Shown: positions 14,518 through 24,017, counted from the first letter of the stretch. The stretch is DNA of 33,464 nucleotides from JACJYC01 sp964558465 (GCA_964558465.1 CAZLEF010000080.1:1-33464); one strand, 5' to 3'. Program-made: numbers and translations. The notes: generated by a model not told the origin, from the sequence alone.

Positions 14518-16731
14518 ATGATGTCCTTTTCCCTTTTTCAAACCGCCTCCCTGGGGTTGTTCATCTGTTTTATTTCGATCGAAATGCCGGCCCAAACCGC
14601 CGTCATCCCCATCGAAACCCAAAACAACGCCCTTGTGCTGGCAACGGATAATGCCAACCGGCTTTGCATCACTTATTTTGGCAAACGCCTGCAACTGGCC
14701 GCCGACTACGCCGCCATTCCGAAACAATCGCTGATGAACGACGGGAACGCGGGCATCTACAACGCGGCCTATACCTCCAGCGGCTCCACCAACCTCGTCG
14801 AACCCGCCCTGAACATCACCCACGCGGACGGCAATACTTCCACCGAACTGAAATACGTGCGCCATGAAATCCAAAAACAGGACGAGAATGTGACCATTAC
14901 CAGCATCCTGCTCCGCGATGAGGTTTATCCCGTGGAAGTAACCCTTTGGTATAAAACCTACGCCAAAGAAAATGTGGTGGAACAGTGGACCGTCATCCAA
15001 AATCTTGAAAACGGAAAGATCGAACTGGAAAAATACGCTTCGGCCAACCTCTATTTTGTGGCCGATAACTACTTCCTCACCGGTTATCACGGTACCTGGG
15101 CGCAGGAGATGAAGCCCGAAACGACCCAACTGACCCACGGCATCAAAACCCTGGATTCCAAACTCGGCGCACGGGCCAACCTGTACGCCCCGCCCACCCT
15201 CCAGCTTTCTTTCGACCGGCCCGCCACCGAAAACGATGGCCGGGTTTTACTCGGTCAACTGGCCTGGTCGGGCAATTTCAGGATCGATTTTGAACTGGAT
15301 TCCTACCACCACCTGCGTCTGATGGCGGGCATCAATCCTCACGCGTCGGAATACCCGCTGGCCCCCAACCAGTCGTTTACCACTCCATCCTTTATCTTTA
15401 CCTTTTCAGATAAAGGCCTGGGCGAGGCCAGCCGCAACCTGCACCGCTGGGCCAAAAAATACCGGCTGATGGACGGCGCCGGTTCGCGCATGACCCTGCT
15501 CAACAACTGGGAAGCCACTTATTTTAATTTTGACGAAACCAAACTGGTGGGCTTGTTCAAGGGCGCCAAAAAACTGGGTGTGGATATGTTCCTGCTCGAC
15601 GACGGCTGGTTTGGCAACAAATACCCGCGCAACGGCGACAATGCCGGCCTGGGCGACTGGCAGGAGAACGTCAAAAAATTGCCCCATGGGGTCGGGTACC
15701 TGGTGAAGGAAGCCACCGCGGCCGGCGTGAAGTTCGGCATCTGGGTGGAACCCGAAATGGTGAACCCCAAAAGCGAACTCTACGAACAACACCCCGACTG
15801 GGTGATCAGACAACCCGAGCGCCCCGAACATTATTTCCGGAACCAACTGGTACTGGACCTGGCCAACCCCGCCGTCCAGGATTTTGTATTCGGGGTGCTG
15901 GACAACCTGTTCACCAAAAACCCCGGCATCGCCTTTATCAAATGGGATTGCAACGCCGTGATCTTCAACGCCCATTCGCAGTACCTGGAAAAATCCTGGC
16001 AGCAGCAAAGCCAGTTGTACGTCGATTATGTGAAAGGGTTGTACAAAGTTCTGGACCGGATCCGGGCAAAATACCCCGACGTGGCCATGATGCTGTGTTC
16101 GGGCGGCGGCGGACGTGTCGACTACGAGGCGCTGAAATATTTCACCGAATTCTGGCTGAGCGACAATACCGACCCGCTGGAAAGGGTGTTCATCCAATGG
16201 GAAAATTCCTATTTCTACCCTGCCATTGCGCATTGTAATCATGTGACGGATTGGAGCAAGGTCTCCATGAAGTATCGCTGCGACGTGGCCATGATGGGCA
16301 AAATGGGCTTCGATATCGTAGTGGACCACCTCAGTCCGGACGACCTGAAATCGGCCCAGCAGGCCCTTTCCGATTACACCCGGATCAAGGAGGTCGTTTG
16401 GCACGGAGATCTGTACCGCCTGGTCAATCCCTGGGAACAACCGTTTGCCGCTCTGATGTTTGTCGATGAACAGAAAGGTAAAGCCGTAATGTTTAATTAC
16501 CTGACCACAAACCGGTACGAGGGCCGGTACACGGTTTCACCCATCAGACTGGAAGGCCTGGACCCCCGCAAAAAATACCGGATCAAGGAGCTCAACCTGT
16601 ATCCGGGCACAAGGACTGCGCTGGACGAATCGGCGGTCTATTCCGGTGATTTTCTCATGTCGGTGGGCATTAATCCGGACCTTTCACTTCGTCGTCGCAG
16701 TGTGGTGCTGGAGATAACGGTTGCTGAATGA
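14518..16731 (+). CDS. Alpha-galactosidase, glycoside hydrolase family 36
   Basis: GH36 enzymes remove terminal alpha-galactosyl residues from raffinose-type sugars and galactomannan with retention. The 737-residue product starts with a signal peptide (SFSLFQTASLGLFICFISIEMPAQ), so it is exported. The catalytic TIM barrel shows D361-D-G-W-F at the substrate pocket, the nucleophile D477 in FIKWDCNA, LCSGGGGRVDYEAL, and the acid/base D549 in W-L-S-D-N-T-D. An N-terminal beta-sandwich and C-terminal all-beta domain complete the usual layout and length. The ATG at 14518 (MMSFSL) was chosen because it starts the signal peptide; the upstream extension to 14434 is not family-like. No transport or regulatory partner is adjacent. 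Confidence 0.92.
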   Translation: MMSFSLFQTASLGLFICFISIEMPAQTAVIPIETQNNALVLATDNANRLCITYFGKRLQLAADYAAIPKQSLMNDGNAGIYNAAYTSSGSTNLVEPALNITHADGNTSTELKYVRHEIQKQDENVTITSILLRDEVYPVEVTLWYKTYAKENVVEQWTVIQNLENGKIELEKYASANLYFVADNYFLTGYHGTWAQEMKPETTQLTHGIKTLDSKLGARANLYAPPTLQLSFDRPATENDGRVLLGQLAWSGNFRIDFELDSYHHLRLMAGINPHASEYPLAPNQSFTTPSFIFTFSDKGLGEASRNLHRWAKKYRLMDGAGSRMTLLNNWEATYFNFDETKLVGLFKGAKKLGVDMFLLDDGWFGNKYPRNGDNAGLGDWQENVKKLPHGVGYLVKEATAAGVKFGIWVEPEMVNPKSELYEQHPDWVIRQPERPEHYFRNQLVLDLANPAVQDFVFGVLDNLFTKNPGIAFIKWDCNAVIFNAHSQYLEKSWQQQSQLYVDYVKGLYKVLDRIRAKYPDVAMMLCSGGGGRVDYEALKYFTEFWLSDNTDPLERVFIQWENSYFYPAIAHCNHVTDWSKVSMKYRCDVAMMGKMGFDIVVDHLSPDDLKSAQQALSDYTRIKEVVWHGDLYRLVNPWEQPFAALMFVDEQKGKAVMFNYLTTNRYEGRYTVSPIRLEGLDPRKKYRIKELNLYPGTRTALDESAVYSGDFLMSVGINPDLSLRRRSVVLEITVAE

Positions 16732-16737
16732 ATGCGT

Positions 16738-16926
16738 CGGCAGTTGGCAGTCCGTTAGTCTCCGGGAACTGAGCGAAGTCGAAGTTCAGTTGGCAGTGGG
16801 CAGTTGGCAGTTGGCAGTTCCGTCTACCGTAAGCCGTAGGCCGTAGGCCGTCCACCATCAGCCGTCCACCGTAAGCCGTAGGCCGTCCACCATCAGCCGT
16901 CCACCGCAGGCCGTGGGCCGTCCACC
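16738..16926. repeat. CAGTTGG heptamers, hairpin core, and 15-unit perfect-register heptamer array
   Basis: The spacer between two convergent genes holds three parts. First are CAGTTGG-type heptamers (about 16740-16753 and 16786-16819). Between them is GAACT-GAGCGAAGTCGA-AGTTC (16766-16787), the same core as at 2963 with different but still complementary flanks. Then 15 heptamers run without a gap from 16822 to 16926, mostly GTCCACC, GTAGGCC, GTAAGCC and ATCAGCC. The array stops 2 bases before the stop codon of the serpin gene. On the minus strand the units read GGTGGAC, GGCCTAC and GGCTGAT, related to the GACGGTG word at 2905. Confidence 0.9.
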
Positions 16927-16928
16927 AT

Positions 16929-18152
16929 CTAAATCGCTGGGTCGGCCACATACCCCATAAAGATCAGCGTATTGGTGGGGATATGCCGGAGCACCAGCAC
17001 AAACGGTTTGTTGAAATAAAACGTCGGCGGCACGGAAGTAACCCCAAATCCGATGGAAGTGACGGCTGCGCCTTCTGCGCCCTTTTCATCCACATTGAGC
17101 ACGGTTTTGTGTTTGATCTGGTTGATAAAAATGTTGAGCGCGGCCGTGCCCATATCCGTAAAATCGGCGTTGCGGTCGCTGAAGGCATCCTGAACGCCCA
17201 ACACTTTCAGGGTATTGATCAGGTCGTTATCGTAGGCCAGCTTCAATTTCGGGAAATTGACGATCGCCCGTTCGTACTGGATGCCGTTGTACATGGCCAG
17301 CCAGGCCGTTGCATCGATCTTTTTATGCCAGGCGGCGTCCGTATTGTTTTGGCCGGGTTGGATAAAGCTGATGCTGTAGGTTGAGTCGCGGAACGGGATA
17401 TCCACCAGGTTAAACTGATCGCTTTGTTTGAAGCTGAAGTTCCGGTCAGCGTTGACCAACTGAACAGGAACGGTCGAGCCGTCTGCTTTGGTAAACTCGC
17501 CGGTATAAGTCGCTTCAGGAGCAAAACCCGTGGCCCAGTCCGCTTTGAAATGCAGGGCGTTGATCAGAAAAGCCACATCGAAGTCGGTGATCTTTTCCAG
17601 AATTTTATCGATCTTCCCCTTGGTACCCTCTTTTACCCAATTGTTGATATAGGCCAGGGATGCCTCTTCGGCCCTGAAGTCGAGGTCTTTGAACCCGCAA
17701 TCGTAGTCTTCTCCCAGGGTCGTCACAAACGGCGGTTTGAGCGTTATGCGGTTCGGGTCGTAAAAATAGCCGTTGGCCATCGTCAGAGTGGGGTGGCCAC
17801 TCTGCAAGGTGAGCAGGGTGTTCAGGTCGCCGTGGAACTGGTTGAGGGAAGCGACCTCGCAGGTTTCACAACCCAGGAGCCGCAACATTTCCGTCAGGGT
17901 ATTGCCTTTTGCGCCGTTGACGGCCATTTGCAGGGCCGTCTGGATGCTCCAGGGCGAGATGAGGACATTTTCGCCGGGTTTGGCGGTTTGTTCCTGGTTG
18001 AAGATCTTCCAGCCGAATTGTTGGTTCATTTCAGCGATCTGCTGCACGTCTTCGACGGGGATCGGATCGATGACCGGTTCGTTCACCTCCTCTTTGCAGG
18101 CGATAAACAGCAGGCCGAGGAATAACATACTGAGGGACAATATTTTTGACAT
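16929..18152 (-). CDS. Serpin-family lipoprotein (protease inhibitor)
   Basis: Serpins trap serine or cysteine proteases by a conformational change after cleavage of an exposed loop. The 407-residue product has a lipoprotein signal peptide with Cys19 in LFIAC, so it is probably anchored facing the periplasm or cell surface. The serpin core is clear: NVLISPWSIQTALQMAVNGAKG near the N-terminus, FLINALHFKADW, and the C-terminal HKTVLNVDEKGAEGAAVTS then FYFNKPFVLVLRHIPTNTLIFMG. The hinge E-K-G-A-E-G-A-A-V-T has the small residues expected of an inhibitory serpin. Counting from it, the P1-P1' bond falls near T-S in GVTSVPP, although target prediction is unsafe. Length is typical. Confidence 0.93.
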   Translation of the reverse strand: MSKILSLSMLFLGLLFIACKEEVNEPVIDPIPVEDVQQIAEMNQQFGWKIFNQEQTAKPGENVLISPWSIQTALQMAVNGAKGNTLTEMLRLLGCETCEVASLNQFHGDLNTLLTLQSGHPTLTMANGYFYDPNRITLKPPFVTTLGEDYDCGFKDLDFRAEEASLAYINNWVKEGTKGKIDKILEKITDFDVAFLINALHFKADWATGFAPEATYTGEFTKADGSTVPVQLVNADRNFSFKQSDQFNLVDIPFRDSTYSISFIQPGQNNTDAAWHKKIDATAWLAMYNGIQYERAIVNFPKLKLAYDNDLINTLKVLGVQDAFSDRNADFTDMGTAALNIFINQIKHKTVLNVDEKGAEGAAVTSIGFGVTSVPPTFYFNKPFVLVLRHIPTNTLIFMGYVADPAI

Positions 18153-18260
18153 GGCGCTGATCGTTTAAGTTTGAAAATATGGAATAATGACTGAGGCGTT
18201 GCAGGGTATGGGTCCGGAACGCTTCTTTTGTTAAGACGTTTTTTTTGGGGATAAGGTTGG

Positions 18261-18330
18261 GGATTGTTTGGATTGTTTGGATTGGCTCCGCCCGCCGTAG
18301 CTTCAGCGCAGGTGGGATTGTTGAAATTGT
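18261..18330. repeat. GGATTGTTT nonamer array with hairpin core
   Basis: GGATTGTTT, GGATTGTTT and GGATTGGCT run in register from 18261. A GC-rich core CCGCCCGCCGTAGCTTCAGCG follows, whose reverse complement resembles the CGCTGAAGCTGCGGCGG core at 3090. A further GGATTGTTGAAATTG closes the block. It lies between the divergent serpin and PD40 genes. Confidence 0.7.
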
Positions 18331-18379
18331 CCGATTTTTACTATTTCTGCCGGGTGGCGGCTGGTATTTTTGACCAAAA

Positions 18380-19240
18380 ATGACCCTACTGCTGGCTTAT
18401 TTTCTCCTATCGTCCTTCTTTTTGAACGCTGGCTTCGATGAAACCGCCCAACCCGCCTGGTCGCCCGACGGCAGGCGGATCGCATTTGCCGGAAAACGGG
18501 ACGGCAATCAGGATATCTACATAGCCACCCGGAAGGGTAAACGCCTGCGCCGCCTGACCGACCACCCTGCCGCTGATTTCAACCCCCGCTGGTCGCCGGA
18601 TGGGCGCTTTCTCGCCTTCACCTCCATGCGGGACGGCAAGCACGAAGTGTATATTGTCGGTGAGCATGGCGGAGCGCCTCGCCGGCTGCTTCCGGAACCA
18701 CTGGGAAGTTCGGGCGCCGGCTGGTCGCCGGACGGCAGGCGGCTCGCTTTCACTTCCATGCGGGCAGGCAATGCCGAAATCTACGCTGTGCAAGCCGATG
18801 GCACGGAGTTGCAACGACTGACGGAGCACGGCGGCATGGATGGCGCCCCGGTTTGGTCGCCGGACGGCAAGCGCATCGCTTTCAACTCCAACCGCTCCGG
18901 CAATTGGGATGGCTACCTGCTCGAATTGGCAAACGGCCAACTGCGGCAGGTCACGCATGGGGCCGCGCACGAGTTCATTTTTGGCTTTTTCCCCGATGGA
19001 AATACACTGGTACTGACGACCGACGAGTTTGGGGCAGAGACCATTTTCACCGCGCCTTCCGACGGCAGCAGCTTTTCCAAAATCACCCCCGATTCCATCC
19101 GCCACGCCAACCCGCATGTGTCGCCCGACGGCAAATGGATTGCCTGCGAGCGGCACGAAAACCAAAAACCGCAGGTGGTGCTGATTGATATGAAGACCAC
19201 TGTCCAAAATGTACTATTTTCCCCTACCCGCTTCCCCTAA
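18380..19240 (+). CDS. TolB-like PD40 beta-propeller protein
   Basis: The 286-residue product consists of a hydrophobic N-terminus (LLLAYFLLSSFFLNA, probably a signal peptide) and about six PD40/WD40-like blades, each with a W-S-P-D-G-x-x-I/L-A-F core, for example PAWSPDGRRIAFAGKRDGN, PRWSPDGRFLAFTSMRDG and PVWSPDGKRIAFNSNRSGN. Such propellers bind proteins or peptides, as in TolB and the N-termini of prolyl oligopeptidase relatives. No catalytic domain is attached. It ends 22 bases before a larger gene that starts with the same kind of propeller, so the two may form one operon or may have arisen by a split of a larger propeller. Confidence 0.85.
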   Translation: MTLLLAYFLLSSFFLNAGFDETAQPAWSPDGRRIAFAGKRDGNQDIYIATRKGKRLRRLTDHPAADFNPRWSPDGRFLAFTSMRDGKHEVYIVGEHGGAPRRLLPEPLGSSGAGWSPDGRRLAFTSMRAGNAEIYAVQADGTELQRLTEHGGMDGAPVWSPDGKRIAFNSNRSGNWDGYLLELANGQLRQVTHGAAHEFIFGFFPDGNTLVLTTDEFGAETIFTAPSDGSSFSKITPDSIRHANPHVSPDGKWIACERHENQKPQVVLIDMKTTVQNVLFSPTRFP

Positions 19241-19245
19241 TTTTG
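19238..19245 (+). promoter_or_regulatory. Possible internal -7 box before the M28 fusion gene
   Basis: TAATTTTG overlaps the stop codon of the PD40 gene and lies 17 bases before the next ATG. It fits TAnnTTTG, but the leader would be only about 10 bases and no -33 TTG is clear. Confidence 0.25.
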
Positions 19246-19262
19246 CCCAAAAAATCACCCTG

Positions 19263-22200
19263 ATGAAAAAGTATACCTGCCTGGCGCTGCTGGCGCTGGC
19301 AAGCCTGCGGCCGGCAGCCCAGCAATTCGAATCGCCCGCCCCATCGCCCGATGGCAAAACAATCGCCTTCGTTTCCGACCGGGATGGCAACAACGACCTC
19401 TTCACCGCCAATGCCGACGGCACAGGCATCCGCAAAATAGCAGGGCTGCCCGGTTACGACACGCACCCCCGCTGGTCGCCGGACGGCACAAAAATCCTGT
19501 TCAATTCCTTTCCCGATGCCGCCGAAAAACCGCACGACGTGTTCACGGTGAACGCCGACGGCACGGGTTTGACGAACCTCACACAGGGCAAATACCACGA
19601 CGGGCAAGCTGACGATTGGTCGCCCGATGGCCAGCGGGTGTTGTTTTCATCCGGAAAATACCCCGGCATCCAACTGTTTTCCATGAAGGTGGACGGCAGC
19701 GACGTGCGACCGTTGACCAATGATGCGGAAAAGATATTTTCCTACGCTTCTTTCGATCCTTCCGGCAAGAAAATCGCCCTCGCCGTTTTTACTGAAAAAC
19801 CGGGCAAGGGAATCTATACCCTGAACCCGGATGGTTCCGGCCTGCGCCTCATCCGACCCGGCGGCGATGCGCCCGCATGGTCGCCCGACGGCAAAAAAAT
19901 CGCCTTTCAGGAAAAAAGAAACGGTAAGTATTGGCTGATGGAAATGAACCCGGACGGCAGCGACGTACGACCGCTCGGCGGCTGGGAAAACGAAGGGGAA
20001 ACGCCTGCTTTCGTCAAAAACGGGGCGCAGGTTTTTTATCAAAAGAAAAACGAGGCGGGGCAAATGGAAATTCACCTGCTCGACCTGGCGACGGGGCGCC
20101 CGGAGCGCATTTTGCCGGGGGGAACCGAAGCGTTCTCCCCTGCCGACGCCATTTGCCGCCACATCGAAACGCTTGCCTCCGATGAGTTTGAGGGCAGAAA
20201 ACCCGGTACGCCCGGCGAGGAAAAAACCATCCGGTACATAGAAGAGCAGTTCCGGCAAATCGGCTTGCAGCCCGGCAATAGCGGCAGCTTTTTCCAAAAA
20301 ATTGCGCTGGCAGAGTTTTCAGTCATCCCTCCCGGGCGCCTCACGCTGGAGGGTAAAAAAGAAAGCCTCGACTGGCAATTGAAGCAGGATTTCCTGCTCG
20401 GTTCGAGGCGGGCGACGGAAACCATCCATACTGGCGGCGGGTTCGTGTTCGCAGGTTTTGGCATTCACGCGCCCGAACTCGGCTGGAGCGACTACGACGG
20501 CGCGGACGTGCGGGGCAAAATCGTGGTGCTGTTGAGCGGCTCACCCGATGAGTACACAACCGACAGCACCCTGTGGAAGGGAGACCCCGCCGCCAACGTA
20601 TACGAGCAGGGATTTTATAAAAGAAACGAAGCGGCGGCGCGCGGCGCGGCAGGCATTTTTGTCATTTACAAACAACCGCCGCACGGCTTTTGGACTTGGG
20701 AATCCCTTGGCAACAGCTACGGCAGGGGTGATATCTTCCTCAAAAAAAATGCGGACGAAACACAACTCGACTTTGCCGGGGTGCTTACAAAGGAAGCCGC
20801 CGCCGAACTTTTCCACCTGGCGGGCCTGGCTGGCTACGATTTTCAAAAAGAAGCGCTGAAACCTGATTTTCAGGCAGTTCCTTTGCCTGTCAGCACAAAG
20901 TTTTCCTTCTCCAACACCTGGAAAGACCTGCCCACCCACAATGTAGTCGGCTTGTTGCCCGGCGCCGACCTTGCCCACGAAGCCATCCTTTACACCGCCC
21001 ATTGGGACCATGTCGGCATGGGGGCGCAGGCGGAGGATGGCAGGGACGTCATTTTTAACGGAGCCGTGGACAACGCCTCCGGTACAGCGGCGCTCATCGA
21101 GATTGCAAGGGCCTACAAATCGCTGCCGGAGCCGCCCCGGCGCTCCATCCTTTTCGTGGCGACCACGGCGGAGGAAACAGGGTTGCTCGGCGCGGTTGCC
21201 TACGCCGCACAGCCTGTTTTCCCGTTGGGAAAAACAGCAGCCGCGTTCAACCTGGACGCCCATTATCCCTTCGGCAATACCAGGTACGTGGCGGGCGTGG
21301 TCTATGGGCGCTCCGAACTCGACGGCTACCTCGCAGAAGCCGCCCGGCAACAGGGGCGCACCCTCATCCCCAATACCGAGGACAATATCCGCAACAATAT
21401 TTTCTTCCGCTCCGACCATTTCCCGCTGGTGGAAGCAGGCATCCCGGCGGAGTTTGCCGTCGGCGCCATCGGGCGCGACAGCGCGGCCTGGGTGGAAAAA
21501 GTGATGGCGTACATGGGCAAGTACCATCAGGTGACGGACGAGTACGATGACAGCTTCGATTGCAGCGGTATCTGGCAAGACGCCGAACTGGTGTTTCTGG
21601 CAGGCAAAATGTTGAGCCAAACCACCCACTTCCCCGCGTGGGACAGCGGGCAGCCATTCCAGCGCATCCGTCTCAAAAATCGCTATCAATCAAATTTTTA
21701 TGAGGATGTAACCGCGACGCACCTGCCCGCCATGTCGCTCCAGGGGCGCAGTATGGACGCCAAGCCCGCCGACCTCGATGGCGACGGCGACCTCGACATC
21801 GTGGTGGCCAACGAGCATGCCTTTAACATCATTTTAATAAATGACGGCAAGGGAAAATTCAGCGACGAAACCACAAAACGCCTGCCGCTCAATCGCCGCG
21901 ATTCGGAAGACATTGCCATCGCCGACTTCGACGGGGATGGCGATCCCGACCTCGTTTTCGTGAGCGAGGACGACCAGATCCACGAATTTTACGAAAACGA
22001 CGGCAAGGGCTTTTTCAAAGACGTTTCATTCAAATTGCCCATTACCTGCACCTCGAATGCGGTAGAGGCAATTGACCTGAACGGGGACGGCTCGCCCGAC
22101 CTGATCATCGGCAGCGCCCCCAACCGCCAGGGCAGAGGCGGTCAGGATATTTGCCTCATCAACGACGGGAAGGGCGCCTGGCGCAACGAAACGGCGCAGC

Positions 22201-22811
22201 GCCTGCCCGTCAGCGCCCGTGTCACGCAGGACATTGACCTCGGTGACGTGGACGGCGATGGCGACTTCGACATGATTGTGGGCAACGAAGACGACAACGA
22301 ACTGCTGCTCAACAATGGCAAGGGTTTTTTCACAAACGAAACCGCCGCACGGCTGCCCGTCGAACCGGGAAAATGGGAAACCCGCGAGGTGGATCTCGGC
22401 GACGTGGACGGCGACGGCGACCTCGATTTGTTTCTCGCCAATGTGAATTTCCGGCAGGACAAGGACAGCCAGAACCGCTTGTTCATCAACGACGGCAAGG
22501 GGTTTTTCAAGGATGAAACCGCTACCCGGCTGCCCCAGGAAAAAATGCACACCGTGGACGGCGACTTCTATGACCTCGACCGGGACGGCGACCTCGACCT
22601 GCTGACAGGTAATAGCTTTGGCAACAGCTACGAAGCCTCTTTCAACGACGGCAAAGGCTTTTACAAGAAGGCGACCGAACAGGTCATCCCCGCCAGTGTC
22701 CGCGGCGACGGCATTGACATAGAAATGGCGGACTTCAACAACGACGGCTTGCCGGACCTTTACTTATGCAATTTTTCGGGGAACGATTTTTTACTTTTCG
22801 GAAAAAAATGA
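19263..22811 (+). CDS. PD40 propeller - M28 metallopeptidase - FG-GAP/VCBS fusion, secreted
   Basis: This 1182-residue exported protein joins three modules. Residues 1-20 are a signal peptide. Residues to about 290 hold five or six PD40 blades (SPDGKTIAF, WSPDGTKILF, WSPDGQRVLF, WSPDGKKIAF). Residues about 295-790 are an M28 aminopeptidase with an inserted PA-like domain. Its two-zinc site is visible: H580 in TAHWDH, D603 in DNASG, E637-E638 in AEETG, D665 in NLDAH and H719 in SDHFP. From about 795 to the end are seven FG-GAP/VCBS repeats with calcium-binding D-x-D-G-D-G-x-x-D motifs, which suggest cell-surface or matrix attachment. The ATG at 19263 was chosen for its signal peptide. It follows the free PD40 gene by 22 bases. 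Confidence 0.9.
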   Translation: MKKYTCLALLALASLRPAAQQFESPAPSPDGKTIAFVSDRDGNNDLFTANADGTGIRKIAGLPGYDTHPRWSPDGTKILFNSFPDAAEKPHDVFTVNADGTGLTNLTQGKYHDGQADDWSPDGQRVLFSSGKYPGIQLFSMKVDGSDVRPLTNDAEKIFSYASFDPSGKKIALAVFTEKPGKGIYTLNPDGSGLRLIRPGGDAPAWSPDGKKIAFQEKRNGKYWLMEMNPDGSDVRPLGGWENEGETPAFVKNGAQVFYQKKNEAGQMEIHLLDLATGRPERILPGGTEAFSPADAICRHIETLASDEFEGRKPGTPGEEKTIRYIEEQFRQIGLQPGNSGSFFQKIALAEFSVIPPGRLTLEGKKESLDWQLKQDFLLGSRRATETIHTGGGFVFAGFGIHAPELGWSDYDGADVRGKIVVLLSGSPDEYTTDSTLWKGDPAANVYEQGFYKRNEAAARGAAGIFVIYKQPPHGFWTWESLGNSYGRGDIFLKKNADETQLDFAGVLTKEAAAELFHLAGLAGYDFQKEALKPDFQAVPLPVSTKFSFSNTWKDLPTHNVVGLLPGADLAHEAILYTAHWDHVGMGAQAEDGRDVIFNGAVDNASGTAALIEIARAYKSLPEPPRRSILFVATTAEETGLLGAVAYAAQPVFPLGKTAAAFNLDAHYPFGNTRYVAGVVYGRSELDGYLAEAARQQGRTLIPNTEDNIRNNIFFRSDHFPLVEAGIPAEFAVGAIGRDSAAWVEKVMAYMGKYHQVTDEYDDSFDCSGIWQDAELVFLAGKMLSQTTHFPAWDSGQPFQRIRLKNRYQSNFYEDVTATHLPAMSLQGRSMDAKPADLDGDGDLDIVVANEHAFNIILINDGKGKFSDETTKRLPLNRRDSEDIAIADFDGDGDPDLVFVSEDDQIHEFYENDGKGFFKDVSFKLPITCTSNAVEAIDLNGDGSPDLIIGSAPNRQGRGGQDICLINDGKGAWRNETAQRLPVSARVTQDIDLGDVDGDGDFDMIVGNEDDNELLLNNGKGFFTNETAARLPVEPGKWETREVDLGDVDGDGDLDLFLANVNFRQDKDSQNRLFINDGKGFFKDETATRLPQEKMHTVDGDFYDLDRDGDLDLLTGNSFGNSYEASFNDGKGFYKKATEQVIPASVRGDGIDIEMADFNNDGLPDLYLCNFSGNDFLLFGKK

Positions 22812-22891
22812 GCCTCTGAACCCGCGACACACAAAGTGGATTTATTGTAATGGAAAATAGAACAAACCCTGAACGGTGGATAGATTGAGCC

Positions 22892-23989
22892 TTAATCAAC
22901 CTCCCCCGACCGGACCCGGAACAACCTGCATTCTGCCCCCAGCCCCTCCACCAGGGTTGCCACCCGGTTTTCATCGGTGTCCGTGATGAATAACTGGCCG
23001 AATCCGCCGCCCAGCAGATAGGTCAGGAGGTGTTTGATGCGGTCCTGGTCCAGTTTGGCGAAGATATCGTCGAGTAGCAGGATCGGAGGCGTGCTTTTTT
23101 TGCCTTTGAGAAAAATAAACTGGGCAAATTTGAGGGCCAGCACAAAGGTTTTGGTCTGGCCCTGGGAGCCGAACAGTTTGAGGGGGCGCTCGTCCATATT
23201 GAATACGATGTCGTCGCGATGGATCCCGGCGCCGGTCCGGGTGAGGAAGAGGTCCTTGTCGCGGGATCTGGCCAGGAGGTTTTCGAGGGGGTCCTTGTCC
23301 AGTTGCGACTGATAGGAACAACTGACCGTTTCCGTGGCGGAGGCGATGGTTTGGTAAACGCCGGCCATTTCGCGGGAAAATTCTTCGACGAAGGCTTTGC
23401 GGGCTTTATAGATTCCGGCAGCCGGCAGCAGGAGTTGCCGGTCGTAGATATCGAGCAGGTTATGGTCCGTTTTTTTGGTTTCGGCCATTTGTTTCAGGGC
23501 CGCGTTGCGCTGCTGGAGGGTCTGGTTGTACAGGATCAGGTATTTGAGGTAATCGCCGTCGAGTTGCGACAGGGTATTGTCGAGGAAACGGCGGCGGCTT
23601 TCACTTCCTTCGCTGACGATCGCGGCGTCGTCGGGTGCGGCCATGACGATGGGCAACAGGCCGACATGTTCGGAGATCCTGCCGTATGCCACATCGTTCC
23701 GTTCGAGCTCCTTTTTTTTGCGGGGCTGGACCTTGGCGACGATCTTCTCCATGCGGCCCAACCGGTTGAAATGGCCTTCCAGCCGGAAAAAATCTTCACC
23801 GTGCAGAACCAGGTGCTGGTCGCTGCCGTTAAAATAACTTTTTCCCATGCACAGGTAATAGACCGCATCCAGCAGGTTGGTCTTGCCCATGCCGTTATTG
23901 CCTGTAAAACAATTAATTCGGTGGTGGAAGGCCAGATCTGCCTGGCGGTAATTTTTAAAATTTGTCAGTTTGATGCGATCCAAAAACAA
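22892..23989 (-). CDS. recF: DNA replication and repair protein RecF
   Basis: RecF is an SMC-like ATPase that binds gapped DNA and, with RecO and RecR, loads RecA. The 365-residue product has Walker A G30-N-N-G-M-G-K-T37, the signature region VSEGSESRRRFLDNTLSQLD, and Walker B ILLLDDIFAKLD, all in the usual order and length. The start MFLDRIKLTNFKNY is the standard RecF N-terminus. It is divergent from pdhA across a 108-base promoter region and is not linked to dnaA/dnaN here, as is common in Bacteroidota. Confidence 0.95.
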   Translation of the reverse strand: MFLDRIKLTNFKNYRQADLAFHHRINCFTGNNGMGKTNLLDAVYYLCMGKSYFNGSDQHLVLHGEDFFRLEGHFNRLGRMEKIVAKVQPRKKKELERNDVAYGRISEHVGLLPIVMAAPDDAAIVSEGSESRRRFLDNTLSQLDGDYLKYLILYNQTLQQRNAALKQMAETKKTDHNLLDIYDRQLLLPAAGIYKARKAFVEEFSREMAGVYQTIASATETVSCSYQSQLDKDPLENLLARSRDKDLFLTRTGAGIHRDDIVFNMDERPLKLFGSQGQTKTFVLALKFAQFIFLKGKKSTPPILLLDDIFAKLDQDRIKHLLTYLLGGGFGQLFITDTDENRVATLVEGLGAECRLFRVRSGEVD

Positions 23990-24009
23990 GATCCGGTTGT
24001 TTTAATGGC

Positions 24010-24017
24010 CAAAAGTA
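24010..24017 (-). promoter_or_regulatory. Putative -7 box of recF
   Basis: The minus strand reads TACTTTTG 21-28 bases upstream of the recF start, matching TAnnTTTG. It implies a short leader. Confidence 0.45.
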
